DNA of 64,000 bases from Pseudomonas laurylsulfativorans. GTDB lineage: Bacteria; Pseudomonadota; Gammaproteobacteria; Pseudomonadales; Pseudomonadaceae. The notes beneath the pieces were generated by a model. That model was not told the origin of the DNA. It saw nothing but the letters and a program-made list of their open reading frames with translations, and did not search any database. The position numbers and the translations under genes are program-made. The first letter of the stretch is position 1; the number at the start of each line of letters is the position of its first letter. The stretch covers positions 26,188 to 90,187 of the forward strand of contig NZ_MUJK01000017.1 of NCBI RefSeq assembly GCF_002906155.1. Direction: 5' to 3'. Below are positions 35,574 through 43,801 of the stretch, one piece after another.

Positions 35574-36509
35574 TCAGGCCGGCACTTCGTCAAGCATCAG
35601 GCGCTGACGTACCACGTCGACGAGTTTGTCCGGCTGGAATTTGGAGAGGAAATTGTCGCAGCCAACCTTTTTGACCATCGAATCGTTGAAGCTGCCGGAC
35701 AACGAGGTGTGCAGTACCACGTACAGGCCGCGAAGGCGTGGATCATTGCGAATTTCGGTGGTCAGGCGGTAGCCATCCATTTCCGGCATTTCCGCATCGG
35801 TGAAAACCATCAGCAGTTTTTCAGTCATGTCCACGCCAGTGTCGGCCCAGGCTTTGAGCATGTTCAAGGCCTTCAACCCGTCGCTGGCGATGTGCATCTT
35901 CACGCCCAACTGCCCCAGGGTATCGCGCAACTGCGCCAGGGCCACGTTCGAGTCGTCCACCAGCAGCACTTCACGGCCACGGGCGCGTTCCAGCACCGGA
36001 TCTTCGAGTTTTTCGCGGGAGACTTTGGCGTTGTACGGGACAATTTCGGCCAAGACCTTTTCGACGTCGATGATTTCCACCAGTTGATCATCGACTTTGC
36101 TGATAGCCGTCAGGTAGTGCTGGCGGCCGGCACTGCTCGGTGGCGGCAGGATGGCTTCCCAGTTCATGTTGACGATCCGGTCCACGCCTCCGACCAGGAA
36201 GGCCTGGACCGAACGGTTGTATTCGGTGACGATAATCGTGCTGCCTGGTCCCGGCACCAGCGGGCGCATGCCAATGGCCTGGGACAGGTCGATCACCGGC
36301 AGGGTCTGGCCACGCAGGTTGACCACGCCGCACACAAAAGGATGGCGCTGCGGCATCAGCGTCAACTTTGGCAGTTGCAAGACTTCCTGTACTTTAAAGA
36401 CGTTGATGGCGAACAATTGCCGTCCGGCGAGCCGGAACATGAGAATTTCAAGGCGATTCTCACCCACCAGTTGCGTGCGTTGGTCTACCGTGTCGAGAAT
36501 GCCGGCCAT
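35574..36509 (-). CDS. cheV: chemotaxis coupling protein CheV (CheW + receiver)
   Basis: A 311-residue fusion of a CheW domain (about residues 20-160: LMFRLAGRQLFAINVFKVQEV, PQRHPFVCGVVNLRGQTLPVIDLSQAIG) and a receiver domain (about 180-305: LLVDDSNVA, phospho-acceptor Asp in VFTDAEMPEMDGY, Lys in FLSKFQPD). CheV couples chemoreceptors to CheA and may act as a phosphate sink in adaptation. I chose the ATG at 36509 because AGGAG lies 7 bases upstream; the frame is open to 36542. No other che gene is adjacent; pseudomonads carry several scattered cheV genes. Confidence 0.9.
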   Translation of the reverse strand: MAGILDTVDQRTQLVGENRLEILMFRLAGRQLFAINVFKVQEVLQLPKLTLMPQRHPFVCGVVNLRGQTLPVIDLSQAIGMRPLVPGPGSTIIVTEYNRSVQAFLVGGVDRIVNMNWEAILPPPSSAGRQHYLTAISKVDDQLVEIIDVEKVLAEIVPYNAKVSREKLEDPVLERARGREVLLVDDSNVALAQLRDTLGQLGVKMHIASDGLKALNMLKAWADTGVDMTEKLLMVFTDAEMPEMDGYRLTTEIRNDPRLRGLYVVLHTSLSGSFNDSMVKKVGCDNFLSKFQPDKLVDVVRQRLMLDEVPA

Positions 36510-36972
36510 CAATGACTCCTGGTCTTGTTCGGATGAATTCACTTATAGAAGGTTATCGGCTGTTTTAGCCGAAGCTTGACCCCCTCTAAAATGCCACGCC
36601 CGGGCATTGATGTCAGATTAACATCATGCTTTACTGGCGCTGTGATTACATCTGCTGCACTTCTGCGCCACGCGACCACAGTTCATGTGATACGTTCCGC
36701 TGGGTAAGGGATTCCCCTATCAACAATCAGGTGCAACCTGATATTCGCAATATCCAATAGCCATTAATGTGACGCCATTCTCATTGCATGAACGGAGTCA
36801 GGCTTTTGTGTGCGATCGCAAGTAAGTGGCCAACCACCTTCTCGTGTTCCCCAGCCTGCCTGCGGGCCAGCCGAATCTCGTTCACCCGACGACTCGGCAA
36901 TGCCGGGGTTGCGACCACCCTCGTCGACACACACGATATCCCCTCATTTGATATGACGTTGTGGAGATAAGT
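36510..36972. other. non-coding region upstream of cheV and the helical protein
   Basis: About 460 bases with divergent promoters expected. AATGCC (36589-36594) can pair with GGCATT just downstream, a weak hairpin that on the minus strand is followed by TTTT. I see no supported gene. Confidence 0.4.
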
Positions 36973-37443
36973 ATGCCGAACGACCGTAAAGAGTGGGCCC
37001 AGCGGCTCCCGGAGTTCCTCGTCGAGGCTGAAACACTCCTGGCTAAAACCGAGGAATGCCTGAGTCATCTGCAACTGATCAGCAATGACAAGGACGCCAT
37101 CGACTGCTTGCTCAGCATACTGCTCAAGCTGGCCAACAAGGCCGATGCCCTGGCGTTGGCGGCCGTGTCTGAATTCTCTCTGCATATTCATGGCCTGCTG
37201 AATCACGCACAGAACACCATGAGCCTGCACGACGAGGCACTGAACGCCCTGAAAGACTGCCTGACCCTGATTGCCTGGCAACTGGAACTCATCGACCAGA
37301 CCACCGGACAACTCAGTCTCGACGACAGCGAGCAGGTCACCCTGATCGAAGCCTTTGCCTTTCAGGTCGGGCAAAGCCGATTTCAACCACCGGTCAACTC
37401 CAGGCCGTTCACACTCGTGTCCTATTCGGAACGGCAGGCCTGA
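36973..37443 (+). CDS. helical protein of unknown function, possible degenerate Hpt fold
   Basis: A 156-residue protein not recognised. It is mostly amphipathic helix: residues 1-140 read as four or five helices (WAQRLPEFLVEAETLLAKTEECL, DCLLSILLKLANKADALALAAVSEFSLHIHGLL, LNALKDCLTLIAWQLELID). The second helix and its spacing resemble a histidine phosphotransfer bundle, but I see no His in the expected HxxKG context, so if related it is degenerate. GGAG 6 bases before the ATG at 36973 supports the start; a GTG at 36961 overlaps it. It sits between cheV and a NarX-like kinase, so a signalling role is possible but unproven. Confidence 0.6.
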   Translation: MPNDRKEWAQRLPEFLVEAETLLAKTEECLSHLQLISNDKDAIDCLLSILLKLANKADALALAAVSEFSLHIHGLLNHAQNTMSLHDEALNALKDCLTLIAWQLELIDQTTGQLSLDDSEQVTLIEAFAFQVGQSRFQPPVNSRPFTLVSYSERQA

Positions 37444-37948
37444 ACTAACTCAACTAAGCCATGTGGCGTGATTGGGTTTATCAATACCGCGCTGTAACTT
37501 GCAGGGCGTACATGTCGCAAATAAACATTTCATAGCTATAAGCGACATCTTTCAACATCCACTTTTGCCCATCGACAATTGGGCGCCTGCCTTGGCCAGG
37601 GCGCTGCCTGGTACCCACGACAAACCCTAGGGACAATCGGCAGTTGGCGCCGACAACAGCCAATTTGCTCCATTATGGAACCATCGTCCAAACGACTGGA
37701 TTCCTGACTTTTCAGACACATATACAAACGCGACCAACGGTATCTTAAGTGCTACCATGGCGCCTGTTAGTTGGCGCCAATAAATGGCAGTGTGTTTGCA
37801 GCCGGACACAGCTCGCTCCAGTCCGGAGCTGAACTCTCCAACAAAAAAGTACACCCCGCTGAAGTCGACGCTCCACAATAAAAAACAGGGGCCTGTCAGC
37901 CAGCATGACCGGTCAGCCCGCAGCGAACATCCATTGGCTCCATCCGCT
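37444..37948. other. non-coding leader of the NarX-like kinase with GGCGCC repeats
   Basis: About 500 bases. GTTGGCGCC occurs at 37646-37654 and 37770-37778. TGGCGCC (37758-37764) and GGCGCCA (37773-37779) form a 7-base inverted repeat. A further GGGCGCC is at 37585-37591. In-frame codons run up to an ATG at 37784 but do not look like coding sequence. Confidence 0.4.
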
Positions 37949-38842
37949 ATGCACGCCAGCCTCAAGTCAATTGCCAAGTGGCCACCCTCCCGAGAAAATG
38001 CACGCACCTTCACGCTGGTGCTATGTGCCTGCTCAGCGCTCGGCAGTTTGCTGGTCTATGGTTTGTCCATCCCCTTGCCCCTGTCCTTGCTGGTGCTCAA
38101 CATTGCGGCGCTGACCAGTGTTGCCGTGCAGTACAGCCTCTCGCGCAAATCCATCAAATTCCAGCCCCAGGAACTGGCCGACCGGCTGTTGCAGGTTCAG
38201 GAGAACGAGCGTCACCGCCTGAGCCGGGAATTGCATGACGACATCGGCCAATTACTGACCGCCGCCAAACTGCAAAGCGACTGGCTCAAACGCCGGATGC
38301 CCGAAGAACTCCAGGGGCAATGCGCAGTCCTGTGCGACACGCTGGAAGAAACCCTGGCGAAAGTTCGTGACGTATCCGCCATTCTCAATCCCCGGCAGTT
38401 GACCAGCCTCGGGCTGGAAGCCAGTCTGCGCGCGCACCTGCTCAAGACCCTGACCAACACCCCAGTGCACTGGAGCCTGGAATGCCAGCAGCGCTTGACC
38501 GGCATACCAGAGGAAATGGCAGTGGCGGCTTTCCGCATCACCCAGGAAGCAGTCACCAACATCTTGCGACATGCCCAGGCCAAGAACCTGCTGGTCTGCC
38601 TGCAGCGCCTGCCACAAGGCCTGAAGTTGCAGATCAGCGATGACGGTCAGGGATTCGCCCCCGCAACCGACCCAGGTCGCGAAGGGCAACGCGGTATGGC
38701 CGGGATGGCGGAACGGATCGATCAACTGGGCGGCACGCTGACCGTTACCAGCGAGCCGGGCAAAGGCACTCAAATCGAAGCATTATTTCCCTGGGCGCCC
38801 CGTGCGCTCGAACGGGCCAGTTCGAATAAGGTTATGCATTGA
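37949..38842 (+). CDS. NarX/DegS-type sensor histidine kinase
   Basis: A membrane-bound histidine kinase of about 297 residues. One or two membrane segments (TFTLVLCACSALGSLLVYGL and SLLVLNIAALTSVAVQYSL, about residues 22-65) without a periplasmic loop, then a HisKA_3 dimerisation helix (ENERHRLSRELHDDIGQLLT, phospho-acceptor His in LHDD) and an ATPase domain (ITQEAVTNILRHAQA, DDGQGF, GMAGMAERI). The sensed signal is unknown, probably within the membrane. The start is uncertain: ATG at 37949 precedes the first conserved segment, but has no clear ribosome site, and the frame is open to an ATG at 37784. It overlaps the response regulator by 4 bases. Confidence 0.8.
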   Translation: MHASLKSIAKWPPSRENARTFTLVLCACSALGSLLVYGLSIPLPLSLLVLNIAALTSVAVQYSLSRKSIKFQPQELADRLLQVQENERHRLSRELHDDIGQLLTAAKLQSDWLKRRMPEELQGQCAVLCDTLEETLAKVRDVSAILNPRQLTSLGLEASLRAHLLKTLTNTPVHWSLECQQRLTGIPEEMAVAAFRITQEAVTNILRHAQAKNLLVCLQRLPQGLKLQISDDGQGFAPATDPGREGQRGMAGMAERIDQLGGTLTVTSEPGKGTQIEALFPWAPRALERASSNKVMH

Positions 38843-39498
38843 CTTGTAATTTACTACTGGTGGATGACCACTCGCTGATCAGGGCTGGCGTGCGCGCCCT
38901 GGTAATGGATCTGCCCGGCTATGCCGTCATCGGCGAGGCCAATGACGGCTCGCAGTTGCTCGAAATGGTCGGGCATCTGTCCCCCGATATTATTCTGCTG
39001 GATATTTCGATGCGCCAGACCGGCGGCCTCGAAGCCTTGCAGCAACTCAAGCGGGTGCGCCCGCAGTGCAAGGTTTTGATCCTGTCGATGCATACCGATC
39101 CGGCCCTCATCATGCAGGCACTGGAATCCGGAGCCCATGGCTACTTGCTCAAGGACACCACGGCGACCGAACTCGAGCACGCATTGGAGGCCTTGCGCAA
39201 CAACGAACGCTACCTGAGCCCGGCCATTGCCCACACGGTGATCAACCAGGCGCTTATCCGAAACCAGAAGCATCAACCCGAACCTGCCGACTCGCATAAC
39301 CTGACGGCGCGTCAGCTGGAAATCCTGCGGTTGATCGTTCGCGGAAAATCTACCCGAGAGATCGCCAACGGCCTGGGGCTAAGCGTCAAGACCGTCGAAA
39401 CCCACCGTTCGCAGATCATGAAGCGCTTGCAGATTTACGATGTGGCCGGCCTGGTGCTGTTTGCCGTACGCGAGCAAATCATCAGCCTTGACGACTAG
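38839..39498 (+). CDS. NarL-family response regulator, partner of the upstream kinase
   Basis: A 219-residue regulator: receiver domain (LLLVDDHSLIRAG, Asp in DIILLDISMRQTGG, Lys in GYLLKDTTATE) and a LuxR/NarL helix-turn-helix (LTARQLEILRLIVRGKSTRE and VKTVETHRSQIMKRLQ). It starts at a TTG (38839) that overlaps the kinase TGA. No ATG or GTG is available ahead of the conserved LLLVDD, and AAGGTT lies about 6 bases upstream, so TTG is the real start. Its 3' end overlaps the convergent yegS-like gene by 17 bases. Confidence 0.9.
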   Translation: MTCNLLLVDDHSLIRAGVRALVMDLPGYAVIGEANDGSQLLEMVGHLSPDIILLDISMRQTGGLEALQQLKRVRPQCKVLILSMHTDPALIMQALESGAHGYLLKDTTATELEHALEALRNNERYLSPAIAHTVINQALIRNQKHQPEPADSHNLTARQLEILRLIVRGKSTREIANGLGLSVKTVETHRSQIMKRLQIYDVAGLVLFAVREQIISLDD

Positions 39499-40399
39499 GT
39501 ACTTCACTGGCCCGTAACAGCGGCGAATCCTCAGGCAGATGCACGAGTAACGCCGCTGGGCGAACCGAGAAACGCAGGTTGTCCCCTTCAAGCGGTTCAC
39601 CATCAAGGTTGATGTAGAGCCCTTCCGAGACCTTGATCTCGACCCAGGGCAGGCGCGCACGGACAAACATGCTGTCGATGCCAAAACCTTCGGTGAGCAG
39701 GTTTTTCAATGTACCGACCACCTCCTGCGGTGCCGGCAAGATACTGATATCCAGCAAGCCATCATCCACCAGAGCCTGTGGGCACAACGCCCGCCCACCA
39801 CCAGCCTGCCGGCCATTGCCGATGCCCAGCGCCAGCAGATCGCCGCTCCAGTGAAAGTCCGGTCCCTGCAATTCACCGTAGGCGGTATGCAGTTCATTGA
39901 AGCGCGACAAGCCGGTGAACAGATACGCCGCACCGCCGAGGATTTTCTTCAAATCCTCCGGGGTGTTCGCCGTGACATGGCTGCCAAACCCACCGGTCGC
40001 CATGTTCAGGAATATCTGCCCATCAACCTCCCCCAGATCGATGGCGGTCGGCGCGGTATCAAGCAGTTCCAGCGCCTGACCAGGCTCCAGGGGAACGCCC
40101 GCAGCACGGGCAAAATCGTTGGCGGTTCCCAGCGGCATCAACACCAGGCTGGCTTTTTTCGAGTGCCCCGCCATGGCTTCGGCGATATCGCGCAAGGTGC
40201 CATCGCCGCCACCGGCAATGATGTGGCGATAACCGGCCGCCAACGCTTCGCCCACCAGCCTCTGCGCATCACCGGCTTCCCAGGTCAACCGAACAGCCAG
40301 TTCCCAACCGCGCTCACGCCGGCTTTCGACGGCGGCGCGAACCGCCTCGTTGAGCGCCTGCTTGCCATGCAGAATCAATAGCGCCTTGCGATCGCTCAT
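39482..40399 (-). CDS. yegS: YegS-like lipid kinase (diacylglycerol kinase fold)
   Basis: A 305-residue lipid kinase of the YegS/DAGK family. The nucleotide-binding GGGDGTLRD is at about residues 63-71, MPLGTANDFARA at about 88-99, and the C-terminal beta-sandwich has the family's NLDGEPLEGDNLRFSV. YegS phosphorylates phosphatidylglycerol in vitro; the physiological lipid is uncertain. It should act at the inner membrane surface. Its stop lies within the end of the convergent response regulator gene. Confidence 0.9.
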   Translation of the reverse strand: MSDRKALLILHGKQALNEAVRAAVESRRERGWELAVRLTWEAGDAQRLVGEALAAGYRHIIAGGGDGTLRDIAEAMAGHSKKASLVLMPLGTANDFARAAGVPLEPGQALELLDTAPTAIDLGEVDGQIFLNMATGGFGSHVTANTPEDLKKILGGAAYLFTGLSRFNELHTAYGELQGPDFHWSGDLLALGIGNGRQAGGGRALCPQALVDDGLLDISILPAPQEVVGTLKNLLTEGFGIDSMFVRARLPWVEIKVSEGLYINLDGEPLEGDNLRFSVRPAALLVHLPEDSPLLRASEVPSRQG

Positions 40400-40721
40400 T
40401 ACTTCACTCCCGGGTTGAACAGCGTCTGGGAGATGTTGACCGCGAATCGCCCGCTAAAGGTCGAAAGAAAACGAATTATTTCCAGGCGGAAGGATTTGAT
40501 CCCTGCACGGCAGGATTTTTCTTACAAAACGTGAGGAATCGGCTCAATTGACCACAAATCTGAATTGGTAGACCTTGGGCTGCAGGACATCACAAGGACG
40601 TGCCATGCAATGCCAAAACCTCGCATCACCGGCCATTTCGGTCCTGGCGCTTACGGATAATAAAAATGCAGGCCATCGAGCTGAATGCAACAACAACACA
40701 AAAGCCAAGGGAGAAGTTGAT
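40400..40721. other. non-coding region upstream of the small coiled-coil protein
   Basis: About 320 bases. It holds the hairpin listed at 40502-40523 and the presumed promoters of the divergent yegS-like gene and the small membrane protein. No supported gene. Confidence 0.4.
40502..40523 (+). terminator. candidate leader or small-RNA terminator
   Basis: CCTGC-ACG-GCAGG (40502-40514) followed by ATTTTTCTT on the plus strand. No plus-strand gene ends here; the nearest plus gene starts at 40722. It could end a small RNA or act as an attenuator in the leader. Confidence 0.4.
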
Positions 40722-40919
40722 ATGGAACCTCGCGTCACCGAGCTGGAAACACACCTCAAGAGCATACGCAGGGACATGGACGAAGTCCGGGGTGACGTCA
40801 AAACCATCAAGCACAGGCTTGCCTATTCCGTCGGAGGAACGGCGGTGATCCTCGGCCTCCTTGGCTGGATCGCCAATAGCCGATTCGAGCAGGTTATTTC
40901 ATTGCTTCTGGCACATTGA
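40722..40919 (+). CDS. small coiled-coil membrane protein (XhlA-like layout)
   Basis: A 65-residue protein: a charged heptad helix (VTELETHLKSIRRDMDEV and on to about residue 34) followed by one membrane segment (SVGGTAVILGLLGWIANS, about 36-53) and a short tail. This layout is that of XhlA-type hemolysin/holin-associated proteins and similar small membrane proteins common in Pseudomonas. The ATG at 40722 follows AAGGGAGAAG; the frame is open further upstream, but the extra residues are not protein-like. It is followed by a terminator. Function unknown. Confidence 0.7.
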   Translation: MEPRVTELETHLKSIRRDMDEVRGDVKTIKHRLAYSVGGTAVILGLLGWIANSRFEQVISLLLAH

Positions 40920-40930
40920 GTTGCCATCAA

Positions 40931-40963
40931 CACAAAACCCGGTTCAATCGGCCGGGTTTTGTG
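40931..40963. terminator. terminator between the small membrane protein and moeA
   Basis: A 12-bp perfect stem CACAAAACCCGG (40931-40942) / CCGGGTTTTGTG (40952-40963), loop of 9. The T-run is inside the stem on both strands, so it can serve both convergent genes. Confidence 0.75.
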
Positions 40964-40983
40964 CGACAAGGACGCTGAAACTA

Positions 40984-42210
40984 TCAGCTCAAGACTTCGC
41001 TCAGAGGAATGAAGAAAACGCTATCACCCTGAGCAAGCGTGCGACCTTCCAGGACTTCTACCAGTCCATCAGCCCAGGCAGCGCTACGCAGTACGCCGGA
41101 ACTCTGGTTTTTGTAAATCGTCGCCCGGCCGTTTTCCAGTCTTCCGCGCAAATACTCACGCCGATTGCCGGGTTGGAGCCAGTCAAACCCGGTCGGCACC
41201 TGCACCTTCAGTGGCTCAACGTCTTGTACACCCTGACGGCGCAACAGATAGGGCCTGGTCAACAAGGCAAAAGTCACCAGGGTCGATGCGGGGTTGCCCG
41301 GCAAACCAATCACCGGTACACCGCGGAAGTGCCCGAACGTCAGCGGTTTACCGGGTTTGATGGCGAGTTTCCACAGCGTCAGTTCGCCCTCTTCGCGCAA
41401 GGCGATGCCCAGAAAGTCGGCTTCTCCCACCGATACGCCACCGGTCGAGAGGATCAGGTCGACATCCTTCAGCTCACCCAATCGGGAGCGAGTGGTTTCC
41501 AGATCGTCCGCAAGAATGCCCGCGTCGACAACTTCACACCCCAAACGCTGCAACCAGCTACACAACAACACCCGGTTGCTGTTGTAGATCTGCCCCGGCC
41601 CCAGCGCCTGCCCCGGTTCAATCAACTCGTCACCGGTAGACAGCACCGCCACACGCACCTTGCGAACCACCTCCAGCTCAGCACACCCCAATGAGGCAGC
41701 CAATCCTTGCTCGATCGGCCCCAGTTGCGTACCTGCTGGCAGAATCAGCTCGCCGACGGTGGTTTCCTGGCCTTGTGGGCGGATGTTCTGGCCCAGGGTC
41801 AGGGCTTGGGTGAAACGAACTCGCTCATCGGCTTGAACCTCGGCGTTTTCCTGCATCTCGACGCAATCGGCGCCGGCGGGAACAGGTGCCCCGGTGAAAA
41901 TGCGTGCACAGGTTCCCGGCTGCAACGGATCGGGGGCCTGGCCGGCAAACACCTTTTGACTGACCACCAACGGCTCTCCCGTCCAGTCCGCCATGCGCAA
42001 GGCATAACCGTCCATGGCACTGTTGGGCCAGGGTGGCAGATCAAGGGTCGACACCAGATCTTCAGCCAGTACACGCCCCTGTACCTGCGCCAACGGCAAG
42101 CGTTCACGCTCGACAATCCTTGAGGCCTCGGCCATTTCCAGCAAGCGCGCCAAGGCCACCTCGACAGGCATCAGGCTGCCAGTCTTGCCGGGCTTACCCA
42201 CGGGATTCAC
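40984..42210 (-). CDS. moeA: molybdopterin molybdotransferase MoeA
   Basis: A 408-residue enzyme that inserts molybdate into adenylated molybdopterin. Features: LPPWPNSAMDGYALRMAD (about residues 59-76), VFTGAPVPAGADCVEMQE-type segment written here as RIFTGAPVPAGADCVEMQEN (about 106-125), VLSTGDELIEPGQ and STGGVSVGEADF, then GLPGNPASTLV. Length fits the MoeA family. It starts at a GTG (42210), 17 bases inside the moaB coding sequence; an ATG at 42171 is a possible alternative. With moaB and the divergent mobA it forms a molybdenum-cofactor locus. Confidence 0.9.
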   Translation of the reverse strand: MNPVGKPGKTGSLMPVEVALARLLEMAEASRIVERERLPLAQVQGRVLAEDLVSTLDLPPWPNSAMDGYALRMADWTGEPLVVSQKVFAGQAPDPLQPGTCARIFTGAPVPAGADCVEMQENAEVQADERVRFTQALTLGQNIRPQGQETTVGELILPAGTQLGPIEQGLAASLGCAELEVVRKVRVAVLSTGDELIEPGQALGPGQIYNSNRVLLCSWLQRLGCEVVDAGILADDLETTRSRLGELKDVDLILSTGGVSVGEADFLGIALREEGELTLWKLAIKPGKPLTFGHFRGVPVIGLPGNPASTLVTFALLTRPYLLRRQGVQDVEPLKVQVPTGFDWLQPGNRREYLRGRLENGRATIYKNQSSGVLRSAAWADGLVEVLEGRTLAQGDSVFFIPLSEVLS

Positions 42211-42733
42211 AAGGCGCGGCCTGTTTCAAGTGAGGCACGAAATTGCACGGACGATGCCGCGCATCCAGTTGCTCGGCCAAAATGCCATCCCAACCGGTGC
42301 GCACGGCATTGGTCGAGCCCGGCAAACAGCAAACCAGCGTGCCATTGGCCAGACCGGCCAACGTCCGTGACTGAACGGTCGAGGTGCCGATATCGGCAAC
42401 CGAGATCTGCCGGAACAGCTCACCAAACCCATCAACCTGTTTGTCCAGCAGGCAACTGACGGCTTCCGGTGTGCTATCACGCCCGGTAAAACCGGTGCCG
42501 CCGGTGATCAGCACAACCTGCACGACATCATCGGCAATCCAGTTGGCGACTTGCGCGCGAATTTTGTAGAGGTCATCTTTGAGCAACACCCGGGCTGCCA
42601 GGTTATGACCGGCAGCGGTCAAGCGGTCGACAAAGAGCTGGCCCGAGGTGTCGGTTTCCAGTGTGCGGGTATCGCTGACAGTCAACACTGCAATATTCAG
42701 CGGTGCGAAAGGTACATCAGCCTTGGCTTTCAT
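42194..42733 (-). CDS. moaB: molybdenum cofactor biosynthesis protein MoaB
   Basis: A 179-residue MoaB/MogA-fold protein that adenylates molybdopterin before metal insertion. The signature is NIAVLTVSDTRTLETDTSG (residues 13-31), then VLITGGTGFTGRDSTPEAV (about 73-91) and CCLPGSTNAVRTGWD. It overlaps moeA by 17 bases, so the two are co-translated. It is divergent from mobA. Confidence 0.92.
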   Translation of the reverse strand: MKAKADVPFAPLNIAVLTVSDTRTLETDTSGQLFVDRLTAAGHNLAARVLLKDDLYKIRAQVANWIADDVVQVVLITGGTGFTGRDSTPEAVSCLLDKQVDGFGELFRQISVADIGTSTVQSRTLAGLANGTLVCCLPGSTNAVRTGWDGILAEQLDARHRPCNFVPHLKQAAPCESRG

Positions 42734-42814
42734 AGGCTCGTCCAGTTGTAGGAGAAACAGCCCGGTGTTATATCACAGCGCTCCGTTTTTTCGCCGCTCC
42801 CATGGAGACCTGCC

Positions 42815-43417
42815 ATGACCACGAATTCACAATTGCCAACCTGCTCCATTCTGCTCCTGGCGGGCGGTCGCGGCCAACGTATGGGGGGGCGGGATAAAGG
42901 GTTGCTGGAGTGGCGCGGTGAACCCCTGATTGCGCACCTGCATCGCAAGACCCGCCCGCTGACCGATGACCTGATCATCTCCTGCAATCGCAACCTTGAG
43001 AAGTACGAACCCTACGCGGACCAGTTGGTCCACGATGATGAAGGTGACTTCCCCGGGCCGCTGGCGGGAATTCGCGCAGGCCTGAAGGCTGCTCACCATA
43101 GCCATCTGCTGGTCATGCCCTGTGACGTTCCGGGCATTGATGCGGTGCTGATCGGCAACATGCGCGAGGCCGCCAACCTGCATCCGGACAAGCCGCTGAT
43201 GGTCCGGCATGACAACCACTGGGAACCCTTGTTGTGCGTGATTCCCGTGCTGCACAGGGCAGCATTTGAAGATGCCTGGAACGAAGGTGAGCGCAGCCCT
43301 GGCCGGTTGATGCGCAAGCTCGGTGCGACCGCGCTGCAATGCCCCGACAATGATCCTCGGCTGGCCAACCTCAACACGCCGGAACTGTTAAGCGGTCATG
43401 ACTCTGTGTCAGACTGA
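42815..43417 (+). CDS. mobA: molybdenum cofactor guanylyltransferase MobA
   Basis: A 200-residue nucleotidyltransferase that adds GMP to molybdenum cofactor to give the bis-MGD form. The GTP-binding signature LLLAGGRGQRMGGRDKGLL is at residues 13-31. LLVMPCDVPGID carries the metal-binding Asp (about 97-108). The ATG at 42815 has GGAG about 7 bases upstream. It is divergent from moaB-moeA, 81 bases away. Confidence 0.93.
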   Translation: MTTNSQLPTCSILLLAGGRGQRMGGRDKGLLEWRGEPLIAHLHRKTRPLTDDLIISCNRNLEKYEPYADQLVHDDEGDFPGPLAGIRAGLKAAHHSHLLVMPCDVPGIDAVLIGNMREAANLHPDKPLMVRHDNHWEPLLCVIPVLHRAAFEDAWNEGERSPGRLMRKLGATALQCPDNDPRLANLNTPELLSGHDSVSD

Positions 43418-43495
43418 CATTGATCAGGAACTTGCGCGGGTGGTGCACGTCTCAAGTTCAGTAACCAAAGATTTCTTATTCGGAGACACACACTC

Positions 43496-43717
43496 ATGAC
43501 TCAACGGACCCTCGCCACTTTCATGCTCGCACTTGGCCTCGCCACCCTCGCCGGTTGCGCATCGCCTACGGTGATCACCTTGAATGACGGTCGCGAAATC
43601 CAGGCCGTCGACACACCGCAGTTCGACAAGGACTCCGGTTTCTACGAATTCGAACAGCTCGACGGTAAACAGACCCGCATCAACAAAGACCAGGTTCGTA
43701 CCGTCAAAGAGCTGTAA
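43496..43717 (+). CDS. YgdI/YgdR-family small lipoprotein
   Basis: A 73-residue lipoprotein. The signal peptide ends at the lipobox LAGC (Cys about residue 21), followed by the YgdI/YgdR domain (SPTVITLNDGREIQAVDTPQFDKDSGFYEF). The residue after Cys is Ala, so outer-membrane sorting is likely. Function unknown; an SH3-like fold is known for the family. It is followed by a strong terminator. Confidence 0.88.
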   Translation: MTQRTLATFMLALGLATLAGCASPTVITLNDGREIQAVDTPQFDKDSGFYEFEQLDGKQTRINKDQVRTVKEL

Positions 43718-43736
43718 CCCTGGCGCAGCCGGATAC

Positions 43737-43765
43737 GAAAAAGCCCGCTTGATTCGGGCTTTTTC
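43737..43765. terminator. Rho-independent terminator after the lipoprotein gene
   Basis: GAAAAAGCCCG (43737-43747) pairs with CGGGCTTTTTC (43755-43765), loop of 7; A-run and T-run make it usable on both strands, here for the lipoprotein gene and the convergent synthase gene. Confidence 0.88.
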
Positions 43766-43801
43766 ATGCCTGGAGAACAGCGCTTCAGGGTCGCTTCACG
43801 A

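Noticed and set aside
36781..37386. Minus-strand 201-codon frame opposite the helical protein
   Set aside because: The plus-strand frame has GGAG at the right distance and a more protein-like composition; both cannot be real over the same bases with equal support.
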